The notes beneath the pieces were generated by a model. The model was not told the DNA's origin. It ran no database searches and worked only from the letters and a program-made list of their open reading frames with translations. The position numbers were made by a program, and so were the translations under genes. Of a stretch of 64,000 bases of DNA, positions 48,811 through 59,545 are shown piece after piece (position 1 is the first letter of the stretch; each line of letters opens with the position of its first letter). Origin of the DNA: Planifilum fimeticola (GTDB taxonomy: Bacteria > Bacillota > Bacilli > Thermoactinomycetales > DSM-44946); NCBI RefSeq assembly GCF_003001905.1, contig NZ_PVNE01000005.1, positions 1 through 64,000 on the forward strand. The letters run 5' to 3'.

Positions 48811-48838
48811 GGGCGTTTCACCTCTCGGAACGGGTTGG

Positions 48839-50221
48839 TCAAGCTTTCTTTACCAACCTATGCACCGCCTCCTTAAAAATGTCGCCCCGTTCCTCGAAAG
48901 AGGTGTAAAGATCCCAACTGGCGCATGCGGGGGACAACAGAACGACATCCCCTTCATCGGCCATTCGTCGCGCCAGTTCGACCGCCTCCATCACATCTTT
49001 CGCCGCCCGGCGCCTGGAAACGCCCGCCTCCTCCGCCCGTTTCAGCAGGCGGGGACCCGCTTCTCCGTAGGCGACCACCCCTTTGACGCGCCGGGCCAGA
49101 TGGGGGACCAATTCGGCAAAATCGTCCCCCCGGTCCAAACCTCCGGCAATCCACACGATCGGTTCCGAAAAGGACTCCAGGGCCCGAATGGCCGCCTGGG
49201 CGTTGGTCGCCTTGGAATCGTTGATATAGCGGACACCCTCCACGGTTCCCGCGTATTCCAGTCGATGGGGAACCCCGCGAAAGGTTCGGAGCCCTTCGAT
49301 CATTCCCTCCTCAGGACAGCCGCAGGCGGAAGCGATCGTCACGGCGGCGAGGGCGTTTTCCAGGTTGTGCACCCCCGGCAGGGAGAGCTCCTCCACGGAG
49401 AGGAGAGTTCTTTCCTCTCCCTCCGACGTGCGCAACACCATCCATCCCTCCCGCACAAAAGCCCCGCACGGAACCTCCGACCGCCGGCTGAACCACCGCA
49501 CGCGGGCCTCCAGCCGGGAGGCCATTTCCCGAACGGTGGGGCAGTCCCGGTTGAGGATGGCCTCATCTGCGGCGGTCTGGTTTTGAAAAAGCCGCATTTT
49601 GGAGGCGATGTAATCCTCCATCGTTCCGTGGTAATCCAGGTGGGCGGGAACGATGTTGAGGAGCGCGGCCACCCGGGGGTGAAAGGTTTCCGTCCCCTTC
49701 AACTGAAAACTGCTCAGCTCCACCACCAGCCACTCCTCGGGCTTCGCCTCACCGACCAGCTCGGACAGGGCACGCCCGATATTGCCCGCCACCCGGGCCT
49801 TCAAGCCGCCGGTGCTCAGCATGTGACCGACCAACGAGGTGGTGGTCGTCTTCCCGTTGGAGCCAGTGATGGCCGCAATGGGCGACGGAATCATTTGCGC
49901 GGCGATCTCCACTTCCGTCACGACGGGAATCCCCCGCCGGATCGCCTCCCTGACGGGAGGAACCCGGTAGGGAATCCCCGGATTCTTGACGAGGAGATCC
50001 ACGTCCCCGTCCAAAAGGTTTGGCGGATGGCCCCCGAGAATCACCCGGATACCCATCCGCTCCAGTTCCTCCGCTTCAGGACAATCCGACCGCTGCTTCC
50101 GGTCGTTGACCAAAACCTTCGCCCCGAGGGAATGAAGCAGTTTTGCCGCCGCAATGCCGCTTTTGGCCATTCCGAGGACGACGACGGAACGGCCCTCCCA
50201 CCGGACCGGGGACGAGCTCAT
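48839..50221 (-). CDS. murD: UDP-MurNAc-L-alanine--D-glutamate ligase
   Basis: Adds D-glutamate to UDP-MurNAc-L-Ala. The 460-residue Mur ligase has a Rossmann N-domain ([16 protein letters not shown]), the ATP loop [33 protein letters not shown] and the C-terminal [11 protein letters not shown] motif. The ATG overlaps the mraY stop, with GGAGGTG 8-9 bases upstream. Length is standard. Confidence 0.97.
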   Translation of the reverse strand: MSSSPVRWEGRSVVVLGMAKSGIAAAKLLHSLGAKVLVNDRKQRSDCPEAEELERMGIRVILGGHPPNLLDGDVDLLVKNPGIPYRVPPVREAIRRGIPVVTEVEIAAQMIPSPIAAITGSNGKTTTTSLVGHMLSTGGLKARVAGNIGRALSELVGEAKPEEWLVVELSSFQLKGTETFHPRVAALLNIVPAHLDYHGTMEDYIASKMRLFQNQTAADEAILNRDCPTVREMASRLEARVRWFSRRSEVPCGAFVREGWMVLRTSEGEERTLLSVEELSLPGVHNLENALAAVTIASACGCPEEGMIEGLRTFRGVPHRLEYAGTVEGVRYINDSKATNAQAAIRALESFSEPIVWIAGGLDRGDDFAELVPHLARRVKGVVAYGEAGPRLLKRAEEAGVSRRRAAKDVMEAVELARRMADEGDVVLLSPACASWDLYTSFEERGDIFKEAVHRLVKKA

Positions 50222-51225
50222 CGGAGAAACACCTCCAGGTAGATGCCCAGCCCGGCGAAAAGAAATCCGACAAACCAGAAGGTGGTGACGACGCGCCACT
50301 CGGACCAGCCGCCCAGTTCAAAATGGTGGTGCAGCGGACTCATGCGAAACACCCGCTTGCCCCGGAGTTTGAAGGAAGTCACCTGAATCATCACCGACAG
50401 CGCTTCGAGAACGAACACGCCGCCGATCACGAGCAACAGGAGCTCCGTCTTGGTGATCACCGCCAAGGCCGCCAGACCTCCTCCCAGGGCCAGGGAGCCG
50501 GTATCTCCCATGAACACCTTGGCCGGGTGGGCGTTGAAGACGAGAAATCCGAGCAGCGCCCCGACCACCGCCGCAGAAAAAATGGCTACCGTATAATTGC
50601 TCTGAACCAGACCGATGACGGCATAGGCCCCATAAGCGATCGCCGCCGTCCCCGCCAAAAGGCCGTCCAACCCGTCGGTCAGGTTGACAGCGTTGGAAGA
50701 ACCGATCATCATCAACATCAACAGCGGCAGATACAGCCAGTTGAGCCAGAATTCCAGGTCCGTTCCGGGGATGTGAATGGTGGAAATGGCGTTCCAATCC
50801 CCCTCGATCACCCGGACTTTCAGCAGAACCCAGAAGAGGACCAATCCGATGAACAGTTGTCCCAGCAGCTTTTGCCTGGCGGTCAGTCCCAGATTCCGCT
50901 TCATCACCACTTTGATGTAGTCGTCAAGAAAACCGATGATCCCGTAACCCAACGTGGCGAAGAGAAGGAAGAACAAGTCGGCGTTCACCATTTCAAGTTC
51001 AATCAAATTGGTGAAAGGAAGCGCCGTCAGGACGATGGACGTGAGGATGATCGTGCCGCCCATCGTGGGTGTCCCCGCCTTCTTCAGGTGTGCCTTCGGT
51101 CCCTCTTCTCGGATGCTCTGCCCGAATTTGAGCCTCTTCAGAATGGGTATGAACATCGGTCCCAAAAAGACGCCGATGAAAAATGCCACCAATATCGTGA
51201 TAAGTATAATCCGGATATCCATCAT
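50218..51225 (-). CDS. mraY: phospho-MurNAc-pentapeptide translocase
   Basis: Transfers phospho-MurNAc-pentapeptide to undecaprenyl phosphate, giving lipid I. The 335-residue protein has ten transmembrane segments. Motifs are [18 protein letters not shown] with the paired Asp, [13 protein letters not shown], and [12 protein letters not shown], then [10 protein letters not shown]. The start overlaps the murF stop (ATGA); a second ATG follows directly and either may be used. Confidence 0.97.
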   Translation of the reverse strand: MMDIRIILITILVAFFIGVFLGPMFIPILKRLKFGQSIREEGPKAHLKKAGTPTMGGTIILTSIVLTALPFTNLIELEMVNADLFFLLFATLGYGIIGFLDDYIKVVMKRNLGLTARQKLLGQLFIGLVLFWVLLKVRVIEGDWNAISTIHIPGTDLEFWLNWLYLPLLMLMMIGSSNAVNLTDGLDGLLAGTAAIAYGAYAVIGLVQSNYTVAIFSAAVVGALLGFLVFNAHPAKVFMGDTGSLALGGGLAALAVITKTELLLLVIGGVFVLEALSVMIQVTSFKLRGKRVFRMSPLHHHFELGGWSEWRVVTTFWFVGFLFAGLGIYLEVFLR

Positions 51226-52613
51226 GTCCCCGACGACTCCCTTTTCATTAAATCCTGCACGACCCGCTCCAGGCGGACCATCCGGGAGGCCTTCACCAGA
51301 AGCAACACGTCTTCGTTTCCCTGGTCCCTCAACGTTGTCACCGCATCCTCCGGCGAAACAAAATGCTCCACCCGAATCCCCTTCCCGGCCTCCTTCGCCC
51401 CTTCGGCAACCCATTTTCCCCGGTCGCCGAAAGTATACACTCGCCGGACGCCTTTTGCAACGGCATACCGGCCGATTTCCCGGTGATAACGCTCTTCTTC
51501 CGCCCCCAATTCCGCCATGTCGCCGAGCAACACCCACTTTTCCTTCTCCGGCTCCAGGTCCGCGAGCCAATCGATGGCGGCGCGGACCGAAGTGGGGCTG
51601 GCATTGTAAGCGTCATTGATGATGCGCATTCCGTTTTCCGCGACGACCGTCTCCAACCGCATCCCTGCGGGGCGGACGCGCCGGAGACCTTCGGCGATCG
51701 CCTCCTCCGAAAGGCCCAGAGAGCGGCCGACGGCCGCCGCCATCAATGCATTGAGGGCGTTGTGCCTGCCGGGAAGGAACAACTCAAATCGGGTCCCGTA
51801 CGCCGCCGAACGAAAGGAGATCCCTTCCTCGGATACGGAAAGCTCCTCGGGGAAGTCATCGTTTTCCCTCCCCCAGCCGATGCGGACCACCTTTCGGGAC
51901 TCCGGACGGATTCGCTCGGTGAGGAGGGGTTCGTCCCCGTGAATGATCAGCGTACCCTCCTCCGACATCCCTTCCCGGATTTCCAGCTTGGCCTCGGCAA
52001 TTCCCTCCCGGCTGCCCAAAAACTCCAGGTGAGCATCGCCGACGTTGGTAATCACCCCGATATCGGGGGCTGCCAACCGGGAGAGAAGAGCGATCTCACC
52101 CCGGTGGTTCATTCCCATTTCCACCACTGCCGCTTCCGCATCCGGGGGAGCGGAGAGCAGGGTAAGGGGCAACCCGATGTGGTTGTTCAGATTCCCTTCG
52201 GTCTTATGTACACGGTACCGGGAAGACAAGACGCCTGAGATCAGCTCCTTGGTCGTCGTTTTTCCGTTGCTTCCGGTGACACCGACCACCGGAATCTCCC
52301 ATTCCCGGCGAACCGCCGCAGCCAGCTCTTGAAGGGCCTTCAGGGTGTCATCCACCAGGATGAGGGGAATGGGTGAAGGTTCGGGATGCGGGTGATCCCG
52401 CTGCCAGAGGGCGGCCGCCGCCCCCTGCTTTACGGCATCGGCCAAAAAATCGTGTCCATCGAAACGAGTGCCGATGAGGGGAACAAACAATCGGTTGGTC
52501 ATCGGCATCCGCGTGTCGGTGGAAACGCCGTCCACCAACAGATGACGGTCGGAAACGGAACCGATCCAGTCTCCCCCCACCCGCTTTTGAATCCAATGAC
52601 AAGTTTCTTGCAT
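51222..52613 (-). CDS. murF: UDP-MurNAc-tripeptide--D-Ala-D-Ala ligase
   Basis: Adds the D-Ala-D-Ala dipeptide, completing the pentapeptide. The 463-residue Mur ligase has [15 protein letters not shown] near 115, [30 protein letters not shown] and [23 protein letters not shown] lies just before the chosen ATG; 22 in-frame codons upstream belong to the murE tail region. A 31-base gap separates it from murE. Confidence 0.96.
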   Translation of the reverse strand: MQETCHWIQKRVGGDWIGSVSDRHLLVDGVSTDTRMPMTNRLFVPLIGTRFDGHDFLADAVKQGAAAALWQRDHPHPEPSPIPLILVDDTLKALQELAAAVRREWEIPVVGVTGSNGKTTTKELISGVLSSRYRVHKTEGNLNNHIGLPLTLLSAPPDAEAAVVEMGMNHRGEIALLSRLAAPDIGVITNVGDAHLEFLGSREGIAEAKLEIREGMSEEGTLIIHGDEPLLTERIRPESRKVVRIGWGRENDDFPEELSVSEEGISFRSAAYGTRFELFLPGRHNALNALMAAAVGRSLGLSEEAIAEGLRRVRPAGMRLETVVAENGMRIINDAYNASPTSVRAAIDWLADLEPEKEKWVLLGDMAELGAEEERYHREIGRYAVAKGVRRVYTFGDRGKWVAEGAKEAGKGIRVEHFVSPEDAVTTLRDQGNEDVLLLVKASRMVRLERVVQDLMKRESSGT

Positions 52614-52644
52614 CACGCGGCCTCCCAAGCAAATCTTGCGCCAC

Positions 52645-54132
52645 TCATCCACGCCGGCCCCGGGCGCGAAGGGCCTCACGGGCTACCTCCCGGTCGTCAA
52701 AATCGTAGCGGACACCCTTGATTTCCTGATAGGTCTCGTGCCCTTTTCCGGCGATCAGCACCACGTCTCCGGGAGCAGCGCGATCCACGGCGTAGCGGAT
52801 GGCTTCCCGCCGATCCACCAGGGTGACGGTCCGCTTCCGCATCTCCCCGTCAAGCCCCTCCGTCATATCGGCGATAATCGCCTCGGGATCCTCGGAACGG
52901 GGATTGTCTGAAGTAAGGATGACCACGTCGCTGTGCTCTGCGGCGATCCGGGCCATCCGGGGCCGCTTGCTCCGGTCCCGGTCCCCGCCGCATCCCACGA
53001 CGCAATATACGGATCCGCGGGCAAACCCGCGTATCGTCACGAGCACATTCTGCAAACTGTCCGGCGTGTGGGCATAATCGACCAATACGGTAAAGGGTTG
53101 CCCTTCGTCCACCTTCTCAAAGCGCCCGGCCACCCCGGGGACCGCCTCGAGACTGCGTTTGATCGCCTCCAGGGATACCCCTTCAGCCAGGGCGACGGCC
53201 GCCGCGGCCAGCGCATTGTATACGCTGAACTTTCCCACCAGTTGAAGCCGGACATCGATCGATCCGCGAAAAGAGCGCAGGGTGAAGAAGGTTCCCTCGC
53301 CGCGGATTTGAATGTTTTCCGCCCGGACATCCGCGGGCCGCTCGATGCCGTAGGTGATCACCTGCTGAGGGGTGATCCGGGCAAAATAGGCGGATGCCTC
53401 GTCATCCGCATTCAGCACCGAATACCGGGTTTTTTCGGGCTCATCGGAGAATCGGTTCCCCATTTGGCTGAACAGCAAGCCCTTGGCTTCCCGGTACTTC
53501 TCCATCGTCTCGTGGTAATCGAGATGGTCCTGGGTCAGATTGGTAAAAACCGCTGCATGAAACTCGCAGCCCCGGGTGCGACCGAGATCAAGAGCGTGGG
53601 AGGATGCTTCAATCACCGCATAACGACATCCTTCATCGCACATCATGCGAAAACTCCGCTGCAGGTCAACCACATCCGGCGTCGTATTCCGGACAGGATA
53701 GGATCGATCGCCGATGCGCATATGAATCGTACCGATCAGTCCTGCGGGTGTTCCCCTGTCATTCAGGATGGTCTGTATCAGGTGAGCGGTGGTCGTTTTG
53801 CCGTTGGTCCCGGTCACTCCGATCAGCTTCAGCTCCCGCGTAGGATGGCGGTAAAAGGTGGCGGCCAAGACGGCCATCGCGCGCCGGGTGTCGGGCACCC
53901 GCACCACCGGGACGGGCACGTTCACCGTCTCCTCCACCACGACGGCGGCGGCACCCCGCTCGACCGCTTCGGGCAGATACCGGTGGCCGTCGACCGTAAA
54001 CCCGCGCAATGCGATGAACAGATCTCCGGGCCGAACGCGGCGGGAATCCGTCTCCATCCCCCGGATCTCGACCCCGGAATCTCCCGTCACCTCTTTCAGC
54101 AGGAGCGGTCGGATCAATTCCTTCAGTCTCAT
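52645..54132 (-). CDS. murE: UDP-MurNAc-L-Ala-D-Glu--meso-DAP ligase
   Basis: Adds the third stem-peptide residue. The 495-residue ligase has GVTGTNGKTTTAHLIQ, NLTQDHLDYHETMEKY with the carbamylated-lysine region, and the specificity motif TSDNPRSEDP. DNPR marks the meso-diaminopimelate-specific type, so the wall should be A1-gamma as in Bacillus. GAGGAGG precedes the ATG. Confidence 0.97.
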   Translation of the reverse strand: MRLKELIRPLLLKEVTGDSGVEIRGMETDSRRVRPGDLFIALRGFTVDGHRYLPEAVERGAAAVVVEETVNVPVPVVRVPDTRRAMAVLAATFYRHPTRELKLIGVTGTNGKTTTAHLIQTILNDRGTPAGLIGTIHMRIGDRSYPVRNTTPDVVDLQRSFRMMCDEGCRYAVIEASSHALDLGRTRGCEFHAAVFTNLTQDHLDYHETMEKYREAKGLLFSQMGNRFSDEPEKTRYSVLNADDEASAYFARITPQQVITYGIERPADVRAENIQIRGEGTFFTLRSFRGSIDVRLQLVGKFSVYNALAAAAVALAEGVSLEAIKRSLEAVPGVAGRFEKVDEGQPFTVLVDYAHTPDSLQNVLVTIRGFARGSVYCVVGCGGDRDRSKRPRMARIAAEHSDVVILTSDNPRSEDPEAIIADMTEGLDGEMRKRTVTLVDRREAIRYAVDRAAPGDVVLIAGKGHETYQEIKGVRYDFDDREVAREALRARGRRG

Positions 54133-54247
54133 CGCTGTCCTCCTCAACGCTGCCCTTCCCACCATTATGCCCGCGAAAAAACGGGGAAAGACACGATAAA
54201 TGCCAGGTTTCCTCCTGGCAGGGATGGCTTTTTTCACACTCCCTATT

Positions 54248-56179
54248 TTAATCTCCTTTCGTGGTTTTGTCACCCAAATAGATTCGAATCGGCGTCCCCT
54301 TTTTCACCCGCTGCCCAGGCTTCGGAAGCTGGTTGATCACCACTTTCCCCTTCCCGACCACCTCCAGCGGCTCGGAAAAAAGGCTGGTGCGGATGTCATC
54401 CACATGCTCCCCGATCAGATCGGGAACGGTCACGTAGGGCTCCTCCGTCGGCACCGATTCGGGAGGGATTTGGTCCTTCCGCTTTTTCACTCCCAGATAA
54501 CGCAAAGAGTCGTCAAGAATGTTTCGCACGATCGGCGCGGCCACCACGCCGCCGAACTGCACGCCCTTCGGGTTGTCCACGGCGACGTAAACCACGATCC
54601 GCGGATCATCCGCCGGAGCAAACCCGATGAAGGAGACAATGTGGTTGTTGGGCAGGTAGCGGCCGTTCGGTCCGACCTTTTGCGCCGTACCGGTCTTTCC
54701 CCCCACCCGGTATCCGTCGATGAACGCCCTGCGCCCCGTCCCTTTGGCCACGACACTCTCCAGGGCGCGCCGCACCTCCCGGGAGGTCTCCTCCGAGATC
54801 ACCCGCCTTTTCATCCGGGGAGGAATCTCCTTCACAACCTTCCCGGTCTTCGGATCGATCCACCCCTTCGCCAGATGCGGTTCCATCAATTTCCCCCCGT
54901 TGATCGCCGCGGAGACAGCGGTCACCTGCTGGATGGGGGTCACCGACACCCCCTGGCCGAAGGAGGTGGTTGCCAGCTCCACCGGACCGATCCGATCCGG
55001 AGCGAACAGGATTCCCCGCGCCTCTCCGCTCAAATCGATCCCCGTCTTTCGCCCGAAGCCGAACTGGCGGATGTATCGAAACAGGGTATCCTTTCCCAGC
55101 CGTTGACCCAGGCTGACAAAACCGGGGTTGCAGGAATTTTCGACCACTTCCAGGTAGGTTTGGCTGCCGTGCCCCCCGCTCCTCCAACAGCGCAAGCGCG
55201 CGCCGCCCACTTCCGCATAACCCGGATCGAAAAAGCTGTCCTTCAGATCCACCTTGTTTTCCTCCAAAGCCGCCGCCAGTGTGATGATCTTGAAGGTGGA
55301 TCCGGGCTCGTAAGTTTTCCAGATCGGCAAATTTCGGTTATAAATCTGGGGGTCGGTGTCCTGATAGCGGTCGGGACGGAAGGTGGGACGGCTGCTCATC
55401 CCGAGAATCTCCCCCGTCCGGGGATCCATGGCGATGGCCAAGGCATTCTCCGGCTGATATTGGGCCATGGCCTGATCCAGCTCCCGCTCCAACACCGATT
55501 GGATCGTCCGGTCGACGGTCAGCATCAGTTCCATTCCGTCTTGGGGCGGCGTATACCTGTCATTTCCGCCGGGGAGCTTTTCCCCTTTGGCGTTGGCGGA
55601 AAAGGAGACGTATCCCGGAGTGCCCGACAGCTGTTCATCGTACACCAGCTCGATGCCGGACAATCCCTGGTTGTCGATTCCGGTAAAGCCCAGGAGATGA
55701 GCTGCCAGGGAACCGTGGGGATAATGGCGCTTGCTGTCCTCAACAACGACAATTCCCGGCAGGCGAAGGCCCTGGATTTTCCGCGCCAGCTCCTCCGAGA
55801 TTTTCCTCCCTTCCGGGGAAAGGCGGACAATCATCTCGCGCTTGGTGATCTTGCGATAGATCTCCTGCTCGGAGGCCTGGAGCAAACGGGCCAACGTGCG
55901 GGCCGTCTCCGCGGGATTCTTGATCTGTGCAGGAATGGCCATGACCGAAGGAGCGCTCACATTATCGACGAGTACATCGCCGTTCCGGTCCACAATCCTT
56001 CCCCTTTGGGGCTCAAAGGGAATATTCCGCGTCCACAAATCCTGCGCGCGCTCCACCAGCCAGTCCCCATGGATCAGCTGCACATAGGCCAATCGTCCGA
56101 AGAGAGCAAGAAAAACCAGAGTCATCACCAGAAGTGCGGCAAACAGACGCCTGCGCACGAAGGAATGGGGTACGCGCAA
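54248..56179 (-). CDS. spoVD: sporulation-specific class B penicillin-binding protein SpoVD
   Basis: A 643-residue transpeptidase for spore cortex peptidoglycan. One N-terminal transmembrane helix (about 11-33) is followed by a dimerisation domain and the transpeptidase domain. Active-site motifs are GSTFKIITLA (Ser near 293), ENSCNPG and KTGTAQK. A single C-terminal PASTA domain (TVPDLIGEHVDDIRTSLF onward) fits SpoVD. The start is TTG after GGGGGAG. A strong terminator separates it from pbpB, so it has its own promoter, as expected for a gene switched on in sporulation. Confidence 0.93.
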   Translation of the reverse strand: MRVPHSFVRRRLFAALLVMTLVFLALFGRLAYVQLIHGDWLVERAQDLWTRNIPFEPQRGRIVDRNGDVLVDNVSAPSVMAIPAQIKNPAETARTLARLLQASEQEIYRKITKREMIVRLSPEGRKISEELARKIQGLRLPGIVVVEDSKRHYPHGSLAAHLLGFTGIDNQGLSGIELVYDEQLSGTPGYVSFSANAKGEKLPGGNDRYTPPQDGMELMLTVDRTIQSVLERELDQAMAQYQPENALAIAMDPRTGEILGMSSRPTFRPDRYQDTDPQIYNRNLPIWKTYEPGSTFKIITLAAALEENKVDLKDSFFDPGYAEVGGARLRCWRSGGHGSQTYLEVVENSCNPGFVSLGQRLGKDTLFRYIRQFGFGRKTGIDLSGEARGILFAPDRIGPVELATTSFGQGVSVTPIQQVTAVSAAINGGKLMEPHLAKGWIDPKTGKVVKEIPPRMKRRVISEETSREVRRALESVVAKGTGRRAFIDGYRVGGKTGTAQKVGPNGRYLPNNHIVSFIGFAPADDPRIVVYVAVDNPKGVQFGGVVAAPIVRNILDDSLRYLGVKKRKDQIPPESVPTEEPYVTVPDLIGEHVDDIRTSLFSEPLEVVGKGKVVINQLPKPGQRVKKGTPIRIYLGDKTTKGD

Positions 56180-56342
56180 CCGTTTCTCCCCCTTTTAATT
56201 GCAGTCCCCTTATTGCACCATATTCTTCGGAACGGGCAGTTAGAACAAGCTCCCCTTCGGAAGCCGGGACGCCGTCCTCCGGTTGACCCGTCGGGGACCT
56301 TCCATTTCCCGGACGCTGCGCTCTCATCCATTTCCCGCCATG

Positions 56343-56377
56343 AAAAAAGGGATTTCTCCGTCGGGAGAAATCCCTTT
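56343..56377 (-). terminator. terminator between pbpB and spoVD
   Basis: A perfect 14-bp stem (AAAGGGATTTCTCC with GGAGAAATCCCTTT) and a 4-base loop end in a run of six T on the minus strand. It lies 18 bases past the pbpB stop and cuts the division operon from spoVD and the mur genes. Confidence 0.9.
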
Positions 56378-56394
56378 GAAACGATCATACCATT

Positions 56395-58185
56395 TCAGTC
56401 CAAGTTTACCCTTTCATCCAGAGAGGAAAGTTGGGGTTTGATTCGCAAAGCCTTCAAAGTTCCCTGCAAAATTTCCCGGGCAACCGGGGCGGCGACCGTT
56501 CCCCCCGAGACCGAGCCGCTCTCCGCCGACGGTTCGTCGAGGGCCACATAAACCACCACCTGCGGGGACTCCGCGGGAGCAAAACCGACGAAGGATACGA
56601 AATGCCGGTCGGAGGCGTATCCCCCGTCGTTTTTCGGCTTTTGCGCCGTCCCCGTTTTCCCGGCCACCGTGTACTCCTTGAGCGCCGCCTCGGAGCCGGT
56701 GCCCTGCTCCACCACACCGGTCAAAATTTGTCGGACCTGGGCTGCGGTCTCCGGTGAAATCACCCGTTCGGTCACTTTCTTCGGTTTGTACTCCGTCAGC
56801 TTTCCCGTCTGCGGATCCCGAACCGCTTTGACCACGCGGGGTTTATACAGGGTCCCGCCGTTGGCGACGGCGGAGACGGCCATCACCTGTTGGATAGGAG
56901 TTACGGCAATCCCCTGTCCGAAGGAGGTGGTGGCCAGTTCGGACTCGTAAAGCCGGCGGCCGAAGAAATACCCCTTCGCCTCGGCGGGCAGATCGATCCC
57001 CGTCTTTCGGCCGGCGGAGTCGGTGATCCGCCCGAAGCCGAAGCGTTCGATATATCCGATCAGCCGGTCCTGCCCCAGGCGCTGTCCCAACAGCACAAAG
57101 GCGACGTTGCTCGATTGATACACCCCTTCCCGGTAGGTGATCTCCCCCCAACCCCGGCCTCCGTTCCAATCGCGAATCAAGCGCCCTCCCACCCGGATCG
57201 ACCCGGATTGAAAGGTCTGTTCCGGATGGAACACCCCCTCTTCGATCGCCGCGGCCAAAGTGACGATCTTGAAGGTGGATCCGGGCTCGTACACGTTGCT
57301 GATGGCAATGTTGACGTCGTTCACGCCCGTCTCCAGGGTGGTGGCGTACCGTTCGGGATCAAAGGTGGGACGGTTGGCCATCGCCAACACATCGCCGTTC
57401 CGGGGATTGACGACGATCGCCGTCGCTCCCTTGGCACGGTAACGATCCATCGCCTGATCCAGTACCCGCTCCACATGAAACTGGATTTCGCGGTCCAGGG
57501 TGAGAATCAGGTCCTCGCCGTGCCGGGGAGGGCGGAATTCCTCCGGCCCGTCGGAAAAACGGATGCCCTTTGCATCCTTTTTGAAGCGAATCTCCCCCGG
57601 TTCCCCCTTCAGCTGATCGTTGTAACGCTGCTCCACTCCCCCGACTCCGCTGTTGTCCAGATTGACGAAGCCGAGGACGTGGGCCGCGAGGTTCCCTTCC
57701 ACATACTGCCGTCCCACTGTGGGGATGGCGTAGATGCCCTCCAGCTTCAAATCCATGACCTGCTTCTGAACATCCCGGGAAACCTTGTAGGTACCCCCGC
57801 CCATCAGCTTCACGTGCCTGAGCCCCTTGTTGCTCAGTTTCCGATACAGGTCATCTCGGGGAATGTTCAGAATGGGCGACAATTTTTCGGCCGCCTTCTT
57901 CGGATCTTCCACCTGAGTCGGATCGGCGGCGATGATATATTTCACGATGTCCCGCACCAGGGGCTCGCCGTTCCGGTCGGTGATCGAACCCCGGCTCGGC
58001 TCGATCAGCTCTTCCTTCTCCCAAATCTTTTCCGCTCTTTTGCGAAGGTCGGAGGCCTCCACCGTCTGGATCCACAACAGACGAAGGGTGATCGATAAGG
58101 CCAATCCCACGATCAACAAACAGACCAACAGGATACGAAACTTGATGGTCTTCCGGTTTCCCTCCATCTCGACGACTCCCTTCAT
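56395..58185 (-). CDS. pbpB: division-specific class B penicillin-binding protein 2B
   Basis: The essential septal transpeptidase (FtsI family), 596 residues. A short cytoplasmic tail and one transmembrane helix (about 17-39) precede the dimerisation domain and the transpeptidase, with GSTFKIVTLA (Ser near 300), QSSNVAF and KTGTAQK. Unlike B. subtilis PBP2B (about 716 residues) it stops right after the transpeptidase and has no PASTA domain. The start overlaps the ftsL stop (ATGA); an ATG six codons later has the better ribosome site (GGGAG, 8 bases) and may be the real start. Confidence 0.93.
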   Translation of the reverse strand: MKGVVEMEGNRKTIKFRILLVCLLIVGLALSITLRLLWIQTVEASDLRKRAEKIWEKEELIEPSRGSITDRNGEPLVRDIVKYIIAADPTQVEDPKKAAEKLSPILNIPRDDLYRKLSNKGLRHVKLMGGGTYKVSRDVQKQVMDLKLEGIYAIPTVGRQYVEGNLAAHVLGFVNLDNSGVGGVEQRYNDQLKGEPGEIRFKKDAKGIRFSDGPEEFRPPRHGEDLILTLDREIQFHVERVLDQAMDRYRAKGATAIVVNPRNGDVLAMANRPTFDPERYATTLETGVNDVNIAISNVYEPGSTFKIVTLAAAIEEGVFHPEQTFQSGSIRVGGRLIRDWNGGRGWGEITYREGVYQSSNVAFVLLGQRLGQDRLIGYIERFGFGRITDSAGRKTGIDLPAEAKGYFFGRRLYESELATTSFGQGIAVTPIQQVMAVSAVANGGTLYKPRVVKAVRDPQTGKLTEYKPKKVTERVISPETAAQVRQILTGVVEQGTGSEAALKEYTVAGKTGTAQKPKNDGGYASDRHFVSFVGFAPAESPQVVVYVALDEPSAESGSVSGGTVAAPVAREILQGTLKALRIKPQLSSLDERVNLD

Positions 58186-58589
58186 CCCCGCTTATCCCGG
58201 TCCGCCTGTTCGCTCAGGTTTTTCCGGTCGCCGGATGAGGGAAAGGGCTTCACATTTTCCGCCGGCACCATGCCTTTCATCTCCGCAAACCGGCGAATCC
58301 GTTCCCCGCTGCTCAGCATGTTCTTCTCCGCTTCCAGCTGCCGGTTGATCTCCTGGACCCGCTTTGTTTGTTCTTCCACTTTTTGAATTTCCACATTAAG
58401 TTCGGTCACTTCCGCATATTGGGAAATCACCAGGGCGGCCAACGCGACGCATACTACCACGCTGAACAAATACAACAGTTTCTCGCTGGCGGGCAATCCC
58501 CTCGCCTGCAGAAGCCGCCTTCTCTTTCTTTCGACAGCGGTCTCTTCAAAAGCGACCGCTCTGGCGGCGCTTCCCCGGTTCTCCATCAT
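58182..58589 (-). CDS. ftsL: cell division protein FtsL
   Basis: A 135-residue bitopic divisome protein. A basic cytoplasmic tail (ERKRRRLLQARG), one transmembrane helix (about 39-58) and a short extracellular coiled coil (VTELNVEIQKVEEQTKRVQ) match FtsL, which pairs with DivIC and DivIB to activate PBP2B-FtsW. GGAGGG lies six bases before the ATG. It overlaps pbpB and follows rsmH by 11 bases. Confidence 0.9.
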   Translation of the reverse strand: MMENRGSAARAVAFEETAVERKRRRLLQARGLPASEKLLYLFSVVVCVALAALVISQYAEVTELNVEIQKVEEQTKRVQEINRQLEAEKNMLSSGERIRRFAEMKGMVPAENVKPFPSSGDRKNLSEQADRDKRG

Positions 58590-58600
58590 CTTTGACCCTC

Positions 58601-59533
58601 CTATATCTTTTCAGCGATGCGCAATTTCGCCGATCGGGCCCGCGGATTTTGTTCAACCTCCCGCGGCGAGGGGAGAATCGGTTTTTTTGTCACCGATCGG
58701 AGAAATGGACGCTGATCGCAAACGCAAACGGGAAAATCCGAAGGACAGATGCACCCCCGTTCTCCTTCCTGAAAGGCCCGCTTGCAGATGCGGTCCTCCA
58801 GCGAATGAAAGGTGATCACACAAATTCGTCCGCCCGTACGAAGCCGTTGGATCGCCTGATCCAGGGCCGAGGAAAAGGCCTCCAGCTCATCGTTGACGGC
58901 GATGCGAATCGCCTGAAACGAACGGCGTGCGGGATGAGGTCCGCTGCGCCGGGCAGGAGCGGGAATCGACTCCTTGACGATTTCCGCCAGCTCCCGGGTC
59001 GTTCGGATGGGGGTGTGTCTTCGTCGTTCGACAATGCGGGCGGCAATCCGGCGGGCGAAGCGCTCCTCGCCGTATTGCGACAAAATTCGGGCAATCTCCT
59101 TTTCCGGCCATGTGTTGACGAGATCATAGGCCGTGAAATCGCGATCGGGATCCATTCTCATGTCCAGGGGAGCATCCCGGTGATAGCTAAAGCCCCGTTC
59201 CTCCTGATCCAATTGGGGGGAAGAGACTCCCAGGTCAAACAAAAATCCGTCCGCTTCATCAATCTGAAGCTCGTCCAGGATTTCCCCCAGGCGGCGGAAA
59301 TTGCTCCGGACCAAACGGATCCGGCATCCGGCTCCGGCCAACCGCTCTTTGGCGGCGTCCAGCGCTTGAGGATCCTGATCGATGCCGATCAACAGTCCGC
59401 CGGGGCCGAGGCGATCGGCGATCAGCAGGCTGTGCCCCCCTCCCCCGAGGGTGCAATCCACATAGATCCCCTCTGGGCGGACATTCAAGCCGTCCACGGC
59501 TTCTTCTCTCAGTACCGTCTCATGGCGGAACAA
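58601..59533 (-). CDS. rsmH: 16S rRNA (cytosine-1402-N4)-methyltransferase
   Basis: Methylates C1402 in the decoding centre of 16S rRNA (formerly MraW). The 310-residue protein has the SAM loop YVDCTLGGGGHS, GIDQDPQAL, DGFLFDLGVSSPQLD and the FHSLEDRICK motif near the C-terminus. The start is TTG after AGGGGG, giving the conserved FRHETVL opening. A 12-base gap follows mraZ. Confidence 0.96.
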   Translation of the reverse strand: MFRHETVLREEAVDGLNVRPEGIYVDCTLGGGGHSLLIADRLGPGGLLIGIDQDPQALDAAKERLAGAGCRIRLVRSNFRRLGEILDELQIDEADGFLFDLGVSSPQLDQEERGFSYHRDAPLDMRMDPDRDFTAYDLVNTWPEKEIARILSQYGEERFARRIAARIVERRRHTPIRTTRELAEIVKESIPAPARRSGPHPARRSFQAIRIAVNDELEAFSSALDQAIQRLRTGGRICVITFHSLEDRICKRAFQEGERGCICPSDFPVCVCDQRPFLRSVTKKPILPSPREVEQNPRARSAKLRIAEKI

Positions 59534-59545
59534 CGGCGTTCCCCC

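Noticed and set aside
54200-56551. 783-codon plus-strand frame over spoVD
   Set aside because: Antisense shadow of a gene with all active-site motifs; composition is not protein-like.
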